Positions 28,100-37,290 of a stretch of DNA of 64,000 nt are shown in pieces. Source of the stretch: Roseiarcus sp963732155. GTDB lineage: Bacteria > Pseudomonadota > Alphaproteobacteria > Rhizobiales > Beijerinckiaceae. The notes under the pieces were generated by a model. The model saw only the letters and a program-made list of their open reading frames with translations. It made no database searches and was not told the DNA's origin. Every line of letters starts with the position of its first letter. Position 1 is the first letter of the stretch. The stretch spans positions 186,001-250,000 of the forward strand of contig CAVSYB010000007.1 in the NCBI GenBank assembly GCA_963732155.1. The letters are read 5' to 3'. A program made the translations under genes and the position numbers.

Positions 28100-28602
28100 T
28101 CGCGTGCCCCCTGTGGCGCGGCGCGCGCCGCTCTGGCGCCGAGTTCGGCCCGCAACTGCCGCACTCGAGTCTTGGCCTCCTCGAGATGGCTGGCGAAGCG
28201 CTTCGGCTCCCAGATCTGAAACTTGTGCCCCTGGCCGACGAAAACCGCTTCGCCGGTCAGGCCGATGAACGCCCGGCTCGCTTCGCTGAGCAGCACGCGC
28301 CCCTCCGAATCGGGCCGCAATATCTCGCTGGTGCCCAGCAGGGCGGTCGCAAAGACATCGCGCGGCTCCGAATAGGCCGGCATCGACTCCAGCAACGCGT
28401 CGATCTCGCGCAACAGCGCATTGCCGCCGCAATCGAGCGCCGGCGCGTCGAGCGAGGGATGAACGTAAAGCCCCTCGAAACCATCCTTCGCCAGCACGCT
28501 GCGAAAGGATGCGGGGATCGAGATGCGCCCCTTCGCATCGAACCGGTTCGTATAATGCGAAACGAAGCGCTCCAACCGGCCCCCCGCCCCCGCAGTGGCC
28601 AT
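28096..28602 (-). CDS. mraZ: Transcriptional regulator MraZ
   Basis: First gene of the division/cell-wall block. About 168 residues with two SpoVT-AbrB-like half-domains: FVSHYTNRFDAKGRISIPAS and, in the second half, RPDSEGRVLLSEASRAFIG. MraZ binds short direct repeats in its own promoter and dampens dcw expression in Escherichia coli (family knowledge); a matching array lies 65-99 bases upstream here. The ATG at 28602 is preferred to a TTG two codons upstream. Confidence 0.94.
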   Translation of the reverse strand: MATAGAGGRLERFVSHYTNRFDAKGRISIPASFRSVLAKDGFEGLYVHPSLDAPALDCGGNALLREIDALLESMPAYSEPRDVFATALLGTSEILRPDSEGRVLLSEASRAFIGLTGEAVFVGQGHKFQIWEPKRFASHLEEAKTRVRQLRAELGARAARAAPQGARE

Positions 28603-28945
28603 GAACAACGCAGGTCAGCGCCACGCTTTCGCGCCGCCTTGACCGCCCGAACGCGGACGCCACTGTCGGGATGGTTTGGGATAGCATGGGCGTGTATGGG
28701 CGTCAACGATTGTCCGGCCTCCAGGACCATTCCGGACGCCGTTGCGTCCATTAGGAGTCGTTAAGGTTAAGGGAGGGTTAGGAAGGCGCGGCAAACTAGA
28801 GGCGCGCGCCCCGCGGCGTCGAACAAACGGCGGCTTTCCATCGCGCAGCGACGCAATCCAATTGGGGCGGCTTTCAAAGTTCTGGGCGATGCGGTTACAT
28901 TTGAGGCAAGGACCGCCGCTCAGGCGGCGCCAGAGCGCCCGCTCC
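28603..28945. other. Intergenic region between mraZ and a divergent small gene
   Basis: No gene recognised. It carries the mraZ promoter and MraZ boxes on one side and presumably the promoter of the divergent 99-residue gene on the other. An RNase P RNA gene, sometimes found near mraZ in related bacteria, was looked for and not seen. Confidence 0.5.
28667..28701 (+). promoter_or_regulatory. MraZ-box array (four 5-base boxes, 10-bp period) over the mraZ promoter
   Basis: On the + strand: CGGGA, TGGGA, TGGGC and TGGGC, each separated by exactly five bases. This fits the TGGGN repeats with 5-base spacers known for MraZ. On the mraZ strand a possible promoter overlaps it: -35 TTGACG (28701-28706), 17-base spacer, -10 TATCCC (28678-28683). 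MraZ binding there would block its own transcription. Box orientation relative to the gene was not verified against the published sites. Confidence 0.7.
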
Positions 28946-29245
28946 ATGAACCTCGCCGACTTCCGCCGCTCGCTCGCCGCCTCCGGCCCGCCCGCCGGCC
29001 TCTCTCCGGCGCTCGAAGCGCTCTGGCATGACGCGCGCGGCGATTTCGACCGCGCCCATCAGCTCGCCCAGAGCGACGAGGGCGGCCGCGGCGACTGGGT
29101 GCACGCCTACCTGCACCGCAAGGAAGGGGACGCCGGCAACGCCGCTTATTGGTATCGCCGCGCCCGCCAGCCGTTCTGCCGGGAGCCGCTGGAGGCCGAA
29201 TGGGAAGGGATCGCCGGCGCGCTGCTGGGGGACGCCAAGGCGTGA
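28946..29245 (+). CDS. Conserved hypothetical protein, small alphaproteobacterial family
   Basis: 99 residues, starting MNLADFRRSLAASGPPAGLS. The core, EALWHDARGDFDRAHQLAQ then DWVHAYLHRKEGDAGNAAYWYRRA, is helical and TPR-like in pattern (A-H-x-L, paired aromatic residues). From memory this matches short uncharacterised proteins in many Hyphomicrobiales. It has no signal peptide or membrane segment, so should be cytosolic. It is transcribed divergently from mraZ and ends 160 bases before the convergent pgk. Confidence 0.75.
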   Translation: MNLADFRRSLAASGPPAGLSPALEALWHDARGDFDRAHQLAQSDEGGRGDWVHAYLHRKEGDAGNAAYWYRRARQPFCREPLEAEWEGIAGALLGDAKA

Positions 29246-29405
29246 CGCGCCGGCGCGGCGCGGAGCTTAGCCGCGGTCAAACAGGCGCGCGATCCGATCG
29301 CCGATCATTTGCGCGACGCCGCCTCTTTGAGAGCGTTGCGAACGAGAGTTCCGGCGCACTGCAGCGTCGGCTCGTCGGGAGGGACCGCACCGGCGGCGCT
29401 CGCCT

Positions 29406-30602
29406 TCAGCGGCGGAGCGCCTCGACGCCCGGCAGCGACTTACCCTCCATCCATTCGAGGAAGGCCCCGCCGGCGGTCGAAACATAGGTGAAGTCGTCGG
29501 CGACCCCGGCGCCGTTGAGCGCCGCGACCGTGTCGCCGCCTCCGGCCACCGAAACGAGCTTGCCCTGCCGGGTGCGCTGCGCCACGTAGCGCGCCAGATC
29601 GAACGTGCCGCGTTCGAAGCCGGCGAGCTCGAACGCGCCGACCGGCCCGTTCCACACCACGGTCGAGGCTTCGACGAGCGACGCCTTGACGCGGTCGACC
29701 GAAAGCGGACCGATGTCGAGCATCATGCCGTCGGCCGGGATCGCGTCGACGCCATAAGTCTGCGCGGGCGCGTTGGCGGCAAATTGCGTGGCGACGACCG
29801 CGTCGACGGGGAGAATGACGGCGCAGCGCGCGGCTTGCGCTTTGGCGAGGATCGCGCGCGCGGTCTCGGCGAGGTCCTTCTCGCACAGCGACTTGCCGAC
29901 CGGCTTGCCCTGCGCGTTGAGAAACGTATTGGCCATGCCGCCGCCGATGACCAGCGCGTCGACCTTGGCGACCAGATTGCCGAGCATTTCGAGCTTGGTC
30001 GAGACCTTGGCGCCCCCGACAATGGCGACGAGTGGGCGCGCGGGCGCCTCGAGCGCCTTGCCGAGCGCCTCCAGCTCGGCCTGCATCGCGCGTCCGGCGT
30101 AGGCCGGCAGTTTGTGCGCGACGCCCTCGGTCGAGGCATGGGCGCGGTGCGCGGCCGAGAAGGCGTCGTTGACATAGAGGTCGCCGAGCACGGCCAGTTC
30201 GGCGACGAACGCCGGATCGTTTTTCTCCTCGCCTTTGTGGAAGCGCGTGTTCTCGAGCAGCAGGACGTCGCCGTCCTTCATCGCGGCGATGGCGCTTTGC
30301 GCGACCGCGCCGACGCAGTCCGCTGCGAAGGCGACGGGACCGCCGAGGCGCCCGGCGAGCGCGGCGGCGACCGGCCGCAACGAATTGGCCTCGTCCGGCC
30401 CGCCCTTGGGGCGTCCGAAATGGGCGAGCAGGATGACCTTGCCGCCCTTCTTCGAAATCTCGCGGATGGTCGGCAGCACGCGGTCGATGCGCGTCGCGTC
30501 GGTCACCTTGCCGTGCTCCATCGGCACGTTGAGATCGACGCGCAACAGCACGCGCTTGCCGGAGACGGCGGCCTCGTCGAGGGTGCGAAACGCTGCGGCC
30601 AT
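29406..30602 (-). CDS. pgk: Phosphoglycerate kinase
   Basis: Interconverts 1,3-bisphosphoglycerate and 3-phosphoglycerate, in glycolysis and, where present, the Calvin cycle. 398 residues. N-terminal RVLLRVDLNVPMEHGKV, substrate arginine region LLAHFGRPKG, VNDAFSAAHRAHAST, hinge LVAIVGGAKVSTKLEML, nucleotide-binding GPVGAFEL and the terminal VAGGGDTVAAL. Last of the tkt-gap-pgk series on the minus strand; 129 bases separate it from gap. Confidence 0.96.
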   Translation of the reverse strand: MAAAFRTLDEAAVSGKRVLLRVDLNVPMEHGKVTDATRIDRVLPTIREISKKGGKVILLAHFGRPKGGPDEANSLRPVAAALAGRLGGPVAFAADCVGAVAQSAIAAMKDGDVLLLENTRFHKGEEKNDPAFVAELAVLGDLYVNDAFSAAHRAHASTEGVAHKLPAYAGRAMQAELEALGKALEAPARPLVAIVGGAKVSTKLEMLGNLVAKVDALVIGGGMANTFLNAQGKPVGKSLCEKDLAETARAILAKAQAARCAVILPVDAVVATQFAANAPAQTYGVDAIPADGMMLDIGPLSVDRVKASLVEASTVVWNGPVGAFELAGFERGTFDLARYVAQRTRQGKLVSVAGGGDTVAALNGAGVADDFTYVSTAGGAFLEWMEGKSLPGVEALRR

Positions 30603-30731
30603 GATGAGACGCCTCGCGGGAGCGTTGAATCGACCGCCGCCCGCGCTCCCGTCCGCCGGCGGCCGGCAAGGCGCTGTTCGCGCGCCCGCGGAACTTTCGA
30701 TCGAAGCCGCGCGGCGGCCGTCAACCGCGCG

Positions 30732-31742
30732 TCAGCGCAGATTGCCCATCGCCACGGCGACGTCGGCCATGCGGTTCGAGAAGCCCCACTCGTTATCGTA
30801 CCAGGAAAGGATGCGCACGAACGTGCCGTCGATCACCTTGGTCTGGTCGAGGTGGAACACCGAAGAGTGGTTGTCGTGGTTGAAGTCGGCCGAGACATTG
30901 GGCAGCTCGGTGAAGCCGAGGATGCCCTTCAGCGGGCCTTCGGCCGCGGCCGCCTTGATCGCCGCGTTGATCTCGGCGACCGAGGTGGCGCGCTTGGCGA
31001 CGAATTTGAAATCCACCGCCGAGACGTTGGGGGTCGGCACGCGGATCGCCGAGCCGTCGAGCTTGCCCTTCAGCTCGGGCAGCACCAGGCCGACCGCCTT
31101 GGCGGCGCCGGTGGTGGTCGGGATCATCGAAAGGGCGGCCGCCCGCGCGCGATAGAGGTCCTTGTGCAGCGTGTCGAGGGTCGGCTGATCGCCGGTGTAG
31201 GAATGGATCGTCGTCATGAAGCCGTGATCGATGCCGATCGCGTCGTTGAGCACCTTGGCCACCGGCGCCAGGCAATTGGTGGTGCAGGAGGCGCAGGAGA
31301 CGACGAGATGCTCCTTCGTCAGCTTTGAATGATTGACGCCGAACACCACGGTGAGGTCCGCGCCGTCGGCCGGCGCCGAGACCAGCACATGCCGGGCGCC
31401 GGCGGCCAGATGCGCCGCCGCTTTCTCCCTGGCGGTGAAATGGCCGGTGCATTCGAGCGCGATGTCGACGCCGAGATCCCTGTGGGGGAGCTGCGCCGGG
31501 TCTTTGATCGCCGTGACCTTGATCTTGCCGCCGCCGACGCTGATCGTATCGCCCTCGACGACGACCGAATGGGGAAAGCGGCCGTGGACGCTGTCGAAGC
31601 GCAGCAGGTGCGCGTTGGTTTCGACCGGGCCGAGATCGTTGATCGCCACGACCTCGATGTCCCGACGCCCGGATTCGACAATCGCGCGCAAGGTGAGGCG
31701 CCCGATGCGCCCGAAGCCGTTGATCGCCACCTTTACCGTCAT
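30732..31742 (-). CDS. gap: Type I glyceraldehyde-3-phosphate dehydrogenase
   Basis: NAD(P)-linked oxidation/phosphorylation of glyceraldehyde-3-phosphate. About 336 residues from the ATG at 31742, which has AAGGAGA in front; a longer frame adds 24 unlikely residues. NAD-binding VKVAINGFGRIGRLTLRA, catalytic SCASCTTNCLAPVAKVL, phosphate-binding IPTTTGAAKAVG and SWYDNEWGFSNRM are intact. Middle gene of tkt-gap-pgk. Confidence 0.96.
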   Translation of the reverse strand: MTVKVAINGFGRIGRLTLRAIVESGRRDIEVVAINDLGPVETNAHLLRFDSVHGRFPHSVVVEGDTISVGGGKIKVTAIKDPAQLPHRDLGVDIALECTGHFTAREKAAAHLAAGARHVLVSAPADGADLTVVFGVNHSKLTKEHLVVSCASCTTNCLAPVAKVLNDAIGIDHGFMTTIHSYTGDQPTLDTLHKDLYRARAAALSMIPTTTGAAKAVGLVLPELKGKLDGSAIRVPTPNVSAVDFKFVAKRATSVAEINAAIKAAAAEGPLKGILGFTELPNVSADFNHDNHSSVFHLDQTKVIDGTFVRILSWYDNEWGFSNRMADVAVAMGNLR

Positions 31743-31832
31743 CGCCACTCTCCTTGCCCGATTCAGTTCGTCTGACCTAGACGGCCGCGCCGGCGCGGCC
31801 TTGATCCATCTCAATCCCTGCGTTGGGCCGGT

Positions 31833-33824
31833 TCAGCCCGCCAGCCGCGCCAGCGCCGCGTCGACCACCGCTTGCGGCGTGATGCCGAAATGCTGGTAGA
31901 GCGCCTTGTAGGGCGCGCTCGCGCCGAAGCCCGTCATGCCGATGAACGGACCATCGCCGATCAGCGCGTCCCAGCCCTGACGGACCGCCGCCTCGACGCC
32001 GACGCGAACCTTCGCCGCGCCGATCACCTGCACGCGATAGGCCTCGTCCTGGTCGAGAAACAGCTCCAGGCAGGGGACCGAGACGACGCGCGCGGCGACG
32101 TTTCTTTCGGCGAGAATCTTCTGCGCCGCCACGGCGAGCGACACTTCCGAGCCCGATGCGAAGATCGACACCGCCGCTTCGCCGCTCGCCGGCGAAATCT
32201 CATAGGCGCCCAGCGCGCAGAGGTTTTCCGGCACATGCGCGCGCCGGAGGGCGGGCAGGTTCTGCCGCGTCAGCGCCAGGATCGAGGGCGAGGTCCGCGC
32301 TTCGAGCGCCGCCTGCCAGCATTCCACCGTCTCGACGGAATCGGCGGGGCGGAACAGCAGCAAGTTGGGGACCGCGCGCAACGCCGCCAGATGCTCGACC
32401 GGCTGGTGCGTCGGACCGTCCTCGCCGAGCCCGATCGAATCGTGGGTGAACACATGGGTGACGCGCACGCCCATCAACGCGGCGAGCCTCAGCGAGGGTC
32501 GGCAATAGTCGGTGAACGCCAGGAAGCTCGCGCCCGACGCGATGAAGCCGCCGTGCAGCGACAGCCCGTTGCAGGCCGCCGCCATGCCATGTTCGCGGAT
32601 GCCCCAGTGGATGTAGCGGCCGGATTTGTCGTCCGGCGTGATGTCGCGCGTCGCCTCGACCTTGGTGTTGTTGGACGGGGTCAGGTCGGCCGAACCGGTG
32701 ATCAGTTCCGGCACGACCGGCGCGATGACCTTCAACAGCGCCTCTCCCGCCTTGCGGGTGGCGATTTCCGGCGCCTCAGCAGCGAGCTTGCGCTTGTAGG
32801 CGTCGATCGCGTCGAACAGGGCTTGCGGCAGGTCGCCGCGCCAGCGGCGCTCGAATTCGGCGCGCTGCCCGGCGGGGCGCGCCTCGAACAGGCGGCGCCA
32901 ACGCTCGCGCGGGGCGCGGCCCTTGGCGCCGACGGCGCGCCAGGCGGCGAGGATTTCGTCCGGCACGACGAAGGGCTCGTAGGGCCAGTGCAGCGCGACG
33001 CGCGCGCCGGCGATCTCGGCGGCGCCGGGCGCCTCGCCATGCGCCTTGCTGGTGCCCGCGCGCGTCGGCAGGCCGAAGCCGATCGTCGTCTTGCAGGCGA
33101 TGAGGCTCGGCTTGTCCGCCCTCTTGGCGGCGCGAAGCGCGCGCAGCACCGCGGCCTGGTCGTGGCCGTCGATCAGCACGGCGCGCCAGCCCGCCGAGCG
33201 AAAACGCCCGAGTTGATCGACCGAATCGGACAGCGAAGTCTTGCCGTCGATCGAAATGCTGTTGTCGTCGTAGAGGACGATCAGCCTGGACAATTTCAGA
33301 TGGCCGGCGATGGCGATCGCCTCCTGGCTGATCCCCTCCATGAGATCGCCGTCGGAGGCCAGCACGTAGGTGCGATGGTCGACGATGTCGCCGAACTCGG
33401 CGGCGAGCATCCGCTCGGCCAGCGCCATGCCGACCGCCATGCCGAGACCCTGGCCCAGCGGGCCGGTGGTCGCCTCGACGCCGATCGTATGCCCGTATTC
33501 GGGATGGCCCGGCGTCTTCGAGCCGAGCTGCCGGAAGCTCTTGAGATCGTCGATCGTCAGCCCGTCGGCGCCGCCGACGCCCGTCAAATACAGCAGCGAA
33601 TAGAGCAGCATCGAGCCGTGACCGGCCGACAGCACGAACCGGTCGCGGTCGGGCCATTGCGGGTCGGCGGCGTCGAATTTCAGAACGTCGCGAAACAGCA
33701 CGGTCGCGACATCGGCGGCGCCCATCGGCAGTCCGGGATGGCCGCTGTTGGCCTTTTCGACCGCGTCCATCGACAGCGCGCGAAGGACGTTGGCCATCGA
33801 GTCATGGGTCACGATCGACGCCAT
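31833..33824 (-). CDS. tkt: Transketolase
   Basis: Thiamine-diphosphate enzyme of the non-oxidative pentose phosphate (and Calvin) pathway. 663 residues. ThDP motif GDGDLMEGISQEA appears here as ASDGDLMEGISQEA; N-terminal NSGHPGLPMGAADVA, GPLGQGLGMAVGMALAE, central IHWGIREHGMAAACNGL and HDSIGLGEDGPTHQPVEHLA are all seen. GGGGAG precedes the ATG. The tkt-gap-pgk order is typical of Hyphomicrobiales, with zapA divergent upstream. Confidence 0.96.
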   Translation of the reverse strand: MASIVTHDSMANVLRALSMDAVEKANSGHPGLPMGAADVATVLFRDVLKFDAADPQWPDRDRFVLSAGHGSMLLYSLLYLTGVGGADGLTIDDLKSFRQLGSKTPGHPEYGHTIGVEATTGPLGQGLGMAVGMALAERMLAAEFGDIVDHRTYVLASDGDLMEGISQEAIAIAGHLKLSRLIVLYDDNSISIDGKTSLSDSVDQLGRFRSAGWRAVLIDGHDQAAVLRALRAAKRADKPSLIACKTTIGFGLPTRAGTSKAHGEAPGAAEIAGARVALHWPYEPFVVPDEILAAWRAVGAKGRAPRERWRRLFEARPAGQRAEFERRWRGDLPQALFDAIDAYKRKLAAEAPEIATRKAGEALLKVIAPVVPELITGSADLTPSNNTKVEATRDITPDDKSGRYIHWGIREHGMAAACNGLSLHGGFIASGASFLAFTDYCRPSLRLAALMGVRVTHVFTHDSIGLGEDGPTHQPVEHLAALRAVPNLLLFRPADSVETVECWQAALEARTSPSILALTRQNLPALRRAHVPENLCALGAYEISPASGEAAVSIFASGSEVSLAVAAQKILAERNVAARVVSVPCLELFLDQDEAYRVQVIGAAKVRVGVEAAVRQGWDALIGDGPFIGMTGFGASAPYKALYQHFGITPQAVVDAALARLAG

Positions 33825-34102
33825 TCTACTCCCCAGGGCCCGCGCCGGCGAAAGGCCGCCTTGCTCTCGGCGACAGGTTGATAGGCGCCGTGACCGGGCC
33901 TGTCAATCGGCGTGCGGCGACGGCCGGAGCGCCGCGAACGCCCGCGCCGGCGCCTCGCATCCGTCGGCGCCTGCCGCGCTCGGCTCCGCCCGTCGAATTA
34001 TCCACGGAATCCGTCGCCGTTTGATGTGTCCGGCGGCGCGCGGCGCGTTGACGGCTGCTTCAACCGAAGCGTAAACATTGGAAGGCAACCCTCGGAACCA
34101 GC

Positions 34103-34393
34103 ATGGCCGCCGATCCTCTGGAGCCGTCCCTGAAGCGACTGCGCGCCGCCATCGATCTGCTCGAAGCGGCGATCGAGCGCCGCGTGCGGCAGGACAGCGC
34201 GCAAGGCGACGCGCAGGAGGAGCTCGCGCTGATGCAGGACGACCGCGCGCGGCTCGCCGTCGAACTCGACGGGGCTCTCGACAGAAACCGCAGCCTGCTG
34301 GCGGCGAACGCCGAGGCGGCGCGGCTGCTCGGGAGGGCCGGCGCCGCGGTTCGCTCGGTGGTCGACCGGTTCGCCGGCGGCGAGCCGGGCTGA
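34103..34393 (+). CDS. DUF4164-like small coiled-coil protein
   Basis: 96 residues, strongly helical and charged: LEPSLKRLRAAIDLLEAAIERRV, then QEELALMQDDRARLAVELDGAL, ending in EAARLLGRAGAAVRSVVDRF. The heptad pattern predicts one long coiled coil. It matches from memory the DUF4164 family that sits directly before zapA in Rhizobiales. Sharing a message with zapA (17 bases apart) suggests a role around the Z-ring; this is inference. Confidence 0.75.
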   Translation: MAADPLEPSLKRLRAAIDLLEAAIERRVRQDSAQGDAQEELALMQDDRARLAVELDGALDRNRSLLAANAEAARLLGRAGAAVRSVVDRFAGGEPG

Positions 34394-34410
34394 CAGGAGA
34401 GGCAGCGTCG

Positions 34411-34779
34411 ATGGCCCAGGTGACGGTGACGATCGGCGGACGGATCTATCGTCTGGCCTGCAACGAGGGCGAACAGCCGCACCTCGAGACGCTGGCCGGA
34501 GAGATCGACGGCCGGATCAACGAAATCCGCAACTCGTTCGGCGAGATCGGCGACCAGCGGCTGATCGTGATGGCCGCGCTCACCGTCGCCGACGAATTAT
34601 CCGAGGCGCGCCGCACCATCGCCCGGCTCGACGCGCAGGCCGCCGAAAGCGCCGACTCGGACGCCGCGGCCAGGCGCGACGCCGACCGTCAGGCCGCCGT
34701 CTTCGCGCAGGCGCTCGGCGAGGCGACGCACCGCATCGAAAGCCTCGCCGCGGCGCTCGGCCAGTCCGCGAAGGCGTGA
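34411..34779 (+). CDS. zapA: Cell division protein ZapA
   Basis: FtsZ-ring-associated protein that bundles FtsZ filaments. 122 residues. The N-terminal globular head, MAQVTVTIGGRIYRLACNEG with HLETLAGEIDGRINEI, is typical; a C-terminal coiled coil follows from about residue 60 (EARRTIARLDAQAAE). AGGAGAGGCAG precedes the ATG. Divergent from tkt, as in many Hyphomicrobiales. Confidence 0.9.
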   Translation: MAQVTVTIGGRIYRLACNEGEQPHLETLAGEIDGRINEIRNSFGEIGDQRLIVMAALTVADELSEARRTIARLDAQAAESADSDAAARRDADRQAAVFAQALGEATHRIESLAAALGQSAKA

Positions 34780-35281
34780 ACGATCCGCGCGATGCGGGCG
34801 CCGACGCTTGGCGAGCGGCGCCGGCGGCCGCCAACGACCGGATTGGCATCATCAAGGGGGCGCGCGAGGCGGGGCGGCAAGCGGGGCGACCATTTGTCCA
34901 GGCTCACAACAAACAAGTCCGACGACCGGAAGCGGATTCCGTCATTGCTTGCCCGGCGGAGCGGTGCGCGAGAGGAAGTCGAAGTCAGGGATCGCCTTTA
35001 TGGCGACCGCCCATAGCAGTCAGCTTGCTGACTGCGTAAACTCGTCGGCAATGGCGGCGGCCCTTTTGGGGCCGTCCTTGAGTTCGACTTCCTCTCGCGC
35101 ATAATCGGCTCCAGGCGAGCAAGGGATTCTTGCTGCCGAGGCTGGTGCCGGTCCTGCCGCGTTTGGATGAGGCCGCGACCGCTCTGAAGTCCAAGGGCCG
35201 TTGCCGCGAAGGTCGACGACGGGGTGAGCGATGAGCCCTTTTTCGCGGACACCTTTTTGTTAAGGACCGAGGGCATTCAAT
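34780..35281. other. Gene-free stretch after zapA with inverted mobile-like repeats
   Basis: No coding sequence is supported. The stretch holds an inverted pair of a short dispersed repeat and a 20-bp palindrome (annotated separately). A 6S RNA gene is known to follow zapA in some proteobacteria; I could not recognise one here. Base composition turns more AT-rich from about 35240, marking the edge of the accessory island. Confidence 0.5.
34964..35115. repeat. Inverted pair of a dispersed short repeat with 18-bp perfect arms
   Basis: GCGCGAGAGGAAGTCGAA at 34966-34983 is repeated exactly, inverted, at 35083-35100. The outer part of the right arm (35115 downward, CCTGGAGCCGATTATGCGCG) matches a third copy at 53676. 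The centre contains the perfect hairpin GCAGTCAGC-TT-GCTGACTGC (35016-35035). It looks like a small non-autonomous element or a head-to-head pair of repeats. Confidence 0.7.
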
Positions 35282-36201
35282 TCATACCACTACGTACTCG
35301 TGGTAAATTTGCCCATATGCGGAATAGGTGTTAGCGACCGCAGCGAGCATGGCGGCGATTATGAGATCCCACCCAGCATCGTCAGGCGACGCGACTTTAG
35401 TTGCCGAGCGGAAATGCACTAAGCCGTTCCTCATCGAATAGATCGCACGCCCGACTCGCTCAGCTGTTGTGCTCCTCTCGTCGAGGTTGATCTCGAATGC
35501 GCGGGCCAAATCGTTTATCGTTTTTTGGTCGCAGCAGGTGACAACTCGAATTAAGGACTCGTCTTCCTTCGGACGCCACGCGAGGTGGTTCTCAAGCAGC
35601 GCTGCGAGCTCGCTGAATGGCTTCTCGCTCTTCCAATCCTTGGTGAGGTCGAGGAGTTCTGGGCACAGCGTATAGCTGCTCGATGGACCGGTATAGCTCG
35701 ACGAAAAGTCCGCCCCAAGAAATGGAGAGGATGCCCTGAAGAATGGTCGAGTACGGAATGTAGTCGGAACCTTCCGTGAAAAGTGCCGCGATCCCCTTGA
35801 GCGTCTGCTGGCCTAGAGCGATGGGCCCCTCCGCGTACGAGAGTGCGACCATCGCGCCGAGCACTCTGTCGACGTCGGCCGTATAAATGTGGTTTGTGTC
35901 GGCCTCGACAAGCAATATCTTCGGAAAAAGAGCGGCAACCAATTCTAAATCATGACCTTCATAACCGTCGATTCCTTCGAACTCGTCCTCTATAATATCG
36001 CGGATTTCTGCAAGCGTGGCTTTAGGCTGGACATCGCTCTGTGAGACGGCGATACCGAACGCTCCGGGCGTGCGCTCCAACTCCGACAGTCCGTCCGGAA
36101 GTTCCTCGATCGGCGGGAGGCCGAAGAAAGCAAAATATCTCCGCGCCTCATGTTCGAACTGCACTGCCCGCATTTGACGGGTGATCTTCCGGTTGGCCTT
36201 A

Positions 36202-37137
36202 ATGTCGGCTGTCCGGGGACAATTTGGTTGATTTGAATCGGTTGTGATTTACTCGGCGCTCCCTGATTCGATGGAGGTCGCCGATGTGGACGAACGAAAA
36301 TCGGGCGCGGTATGACCGCAGCAAATTGCGCTATCCGAGCGACCTGACGGACGCCGAGTGGGCGCATGTCGCGCCAGTGATCCCGCCTGCCAGGCGCGGC
36401 GGCAACCGACGCCATGTCGATGAGCGCCAAGTGGTCAACGGGCTGATGTATATCCTGAGCACGGGATGCCAGTGGCGAGCGATCCCGAAGGACTTGCCGC
36501 CGCGTTCGACGCTTTATGATTATTTCGATCTGTGGAGCTATGACGGCACGCTCGATCGCCTTCACGAAGCGCTCTATGTGAAGTGTCGCGAGCAAGCCGG
36601 TCGCGACGCCAGTCCGACCGCCGCAATCCTTGACAGCCAGAGCGTCAAGTCAGCGGAAAAGGGGGGCGTTGCATCGACCCGCATGGCTTTGATGGGGCAA
36701 GAAAATCAAAGGCAAGAAGCGGCATATTCTTGTCGACGCGCAAGGCCTCCTGATACACGCCATCGTGCACGGCGCCGACATTCAGGATCGCGACGGCGGC
36801 GCCTTGCTGATGGCGACCTTGTTTGGCGCCTTTCCATTCCTTCTCAAGCTCTACGCGGATGGCGGCTATCAAGGGCCGGAGTTTCAGGCGGCGGTGAAGC
36901 GCGCAATCACGCAAGTCAACGTCGAAATCGTCAAGCGCTCTGACTGCGCCAAAGAGTTCATCGTCCTACCAAAGCGCTGGCTCGTCGAGAGAACGTTTGC
37001 GTGGCTCAACCGCTGTCGCAGATTGGCGAAAGACTGGGAATGTCTCACCCGAAAGGCCCTCGCATTCCTGCGACTCGCCTCAATCCGCCTCATGCTGCGA
37101 AAGCTATGCATTCAAGCATGATGTTCGCGGACAAACT
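36202..37137 (+). mobile_element. IS5-family insertion sequence in the HEPN gene
   Basis: 936-bp element carrying one broken transposase. Ends contain an imperfect inverted repeat: TGTCCGGGGACA at the left and TGTCCGCGAACA (reverse complement) at the right. CTTA flanks both sides (36198-36201 and 37138-37141), giving a 3-4 base target duplication. Excising element plus one CTTA rejoins the host codons without a frame change, which confirms the borders within a base or two. Confidence 0.8.
36284..37121 (+). pseudogene. IS5-family transposase with two frameshifts
   Basis: DDE transposase of the IS5/IS427 type. The N-terminal part RYPSDLTDAEWAHVAPVIPP and GCQWRAIPKDLPPRSTLYDYF is intact; DSQSVKS carries the first catalytic Asp. 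Near 36661-36673 the frame moves to IDPHGFD and near 36691-36697 moves again to GKKIKGKKRHILVDAQGLL; both are explained by one missing base. The rest, including YADGGYQGPEF and VERTFAWLNRCRRLAKD with the catalytic Glu, is continuous to the stop. As sequenced it cannot make a full transposase unless the indels are errors. Confidence 0.85.
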
Positions 37138-37290
37138 CTTAGACATCAGATCGGCATCCTCCGGACTAAGACGCTTGACCCAGCGCGGCCTGTCAGAAGT
37201 GCCGATCAATTCCCCCGCGCGGGCGGCGTAATCAGTCAACTTTCGGAAGATGATCCCGCTCATCTCTTTGCGATTCCTGTTGGCCACGGA

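Larger units (their letters stand above)
35282..37287 (-). pseudogene. HEPN-type protein gene, interrupted by an IS5-family element and one frameshift
   Basis: Second gene of a two-gene module, starting (GTG) three bases after the DGQHR-like gene. It reads 50 codons to 37138 (ending DLMSK), is interrupted by an IS, and resumes at 36197 (ANRKITRQMRAVQF). Deleting the IS and one CTTA copy restores the frame exactly. A further indel lies near 35660-35672, after EQLYA, where the frame moves to CPELLDLTKDWKSEKPF. The rebuilt protein is about 354 residues. Its C-terminal part has IYSMRNGLVHFRSA; RNGLVH fits the Rx4-6H motif of HEPN ribonucleases, followed by a helix-rich tail. HEPN proteins often act as toxins or defence RNases; that role here is inference from one motif and context. 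Confidence 0.55.

Noticed and set aside
34780..34960. 6S RNA gene after zapA
   Set aside because: Position would fit, but I could not recognise the conserved closing stem and bubble; a covariance-model search (Rfam 6S) would decide.
34966..35100. Inverted repeat as a zapA terminator
   Set aside because: Arms are 135 bases apart end to end, no T-run follows, and the arm sequence recurs elsewhere; it is a mobile-type repeat.
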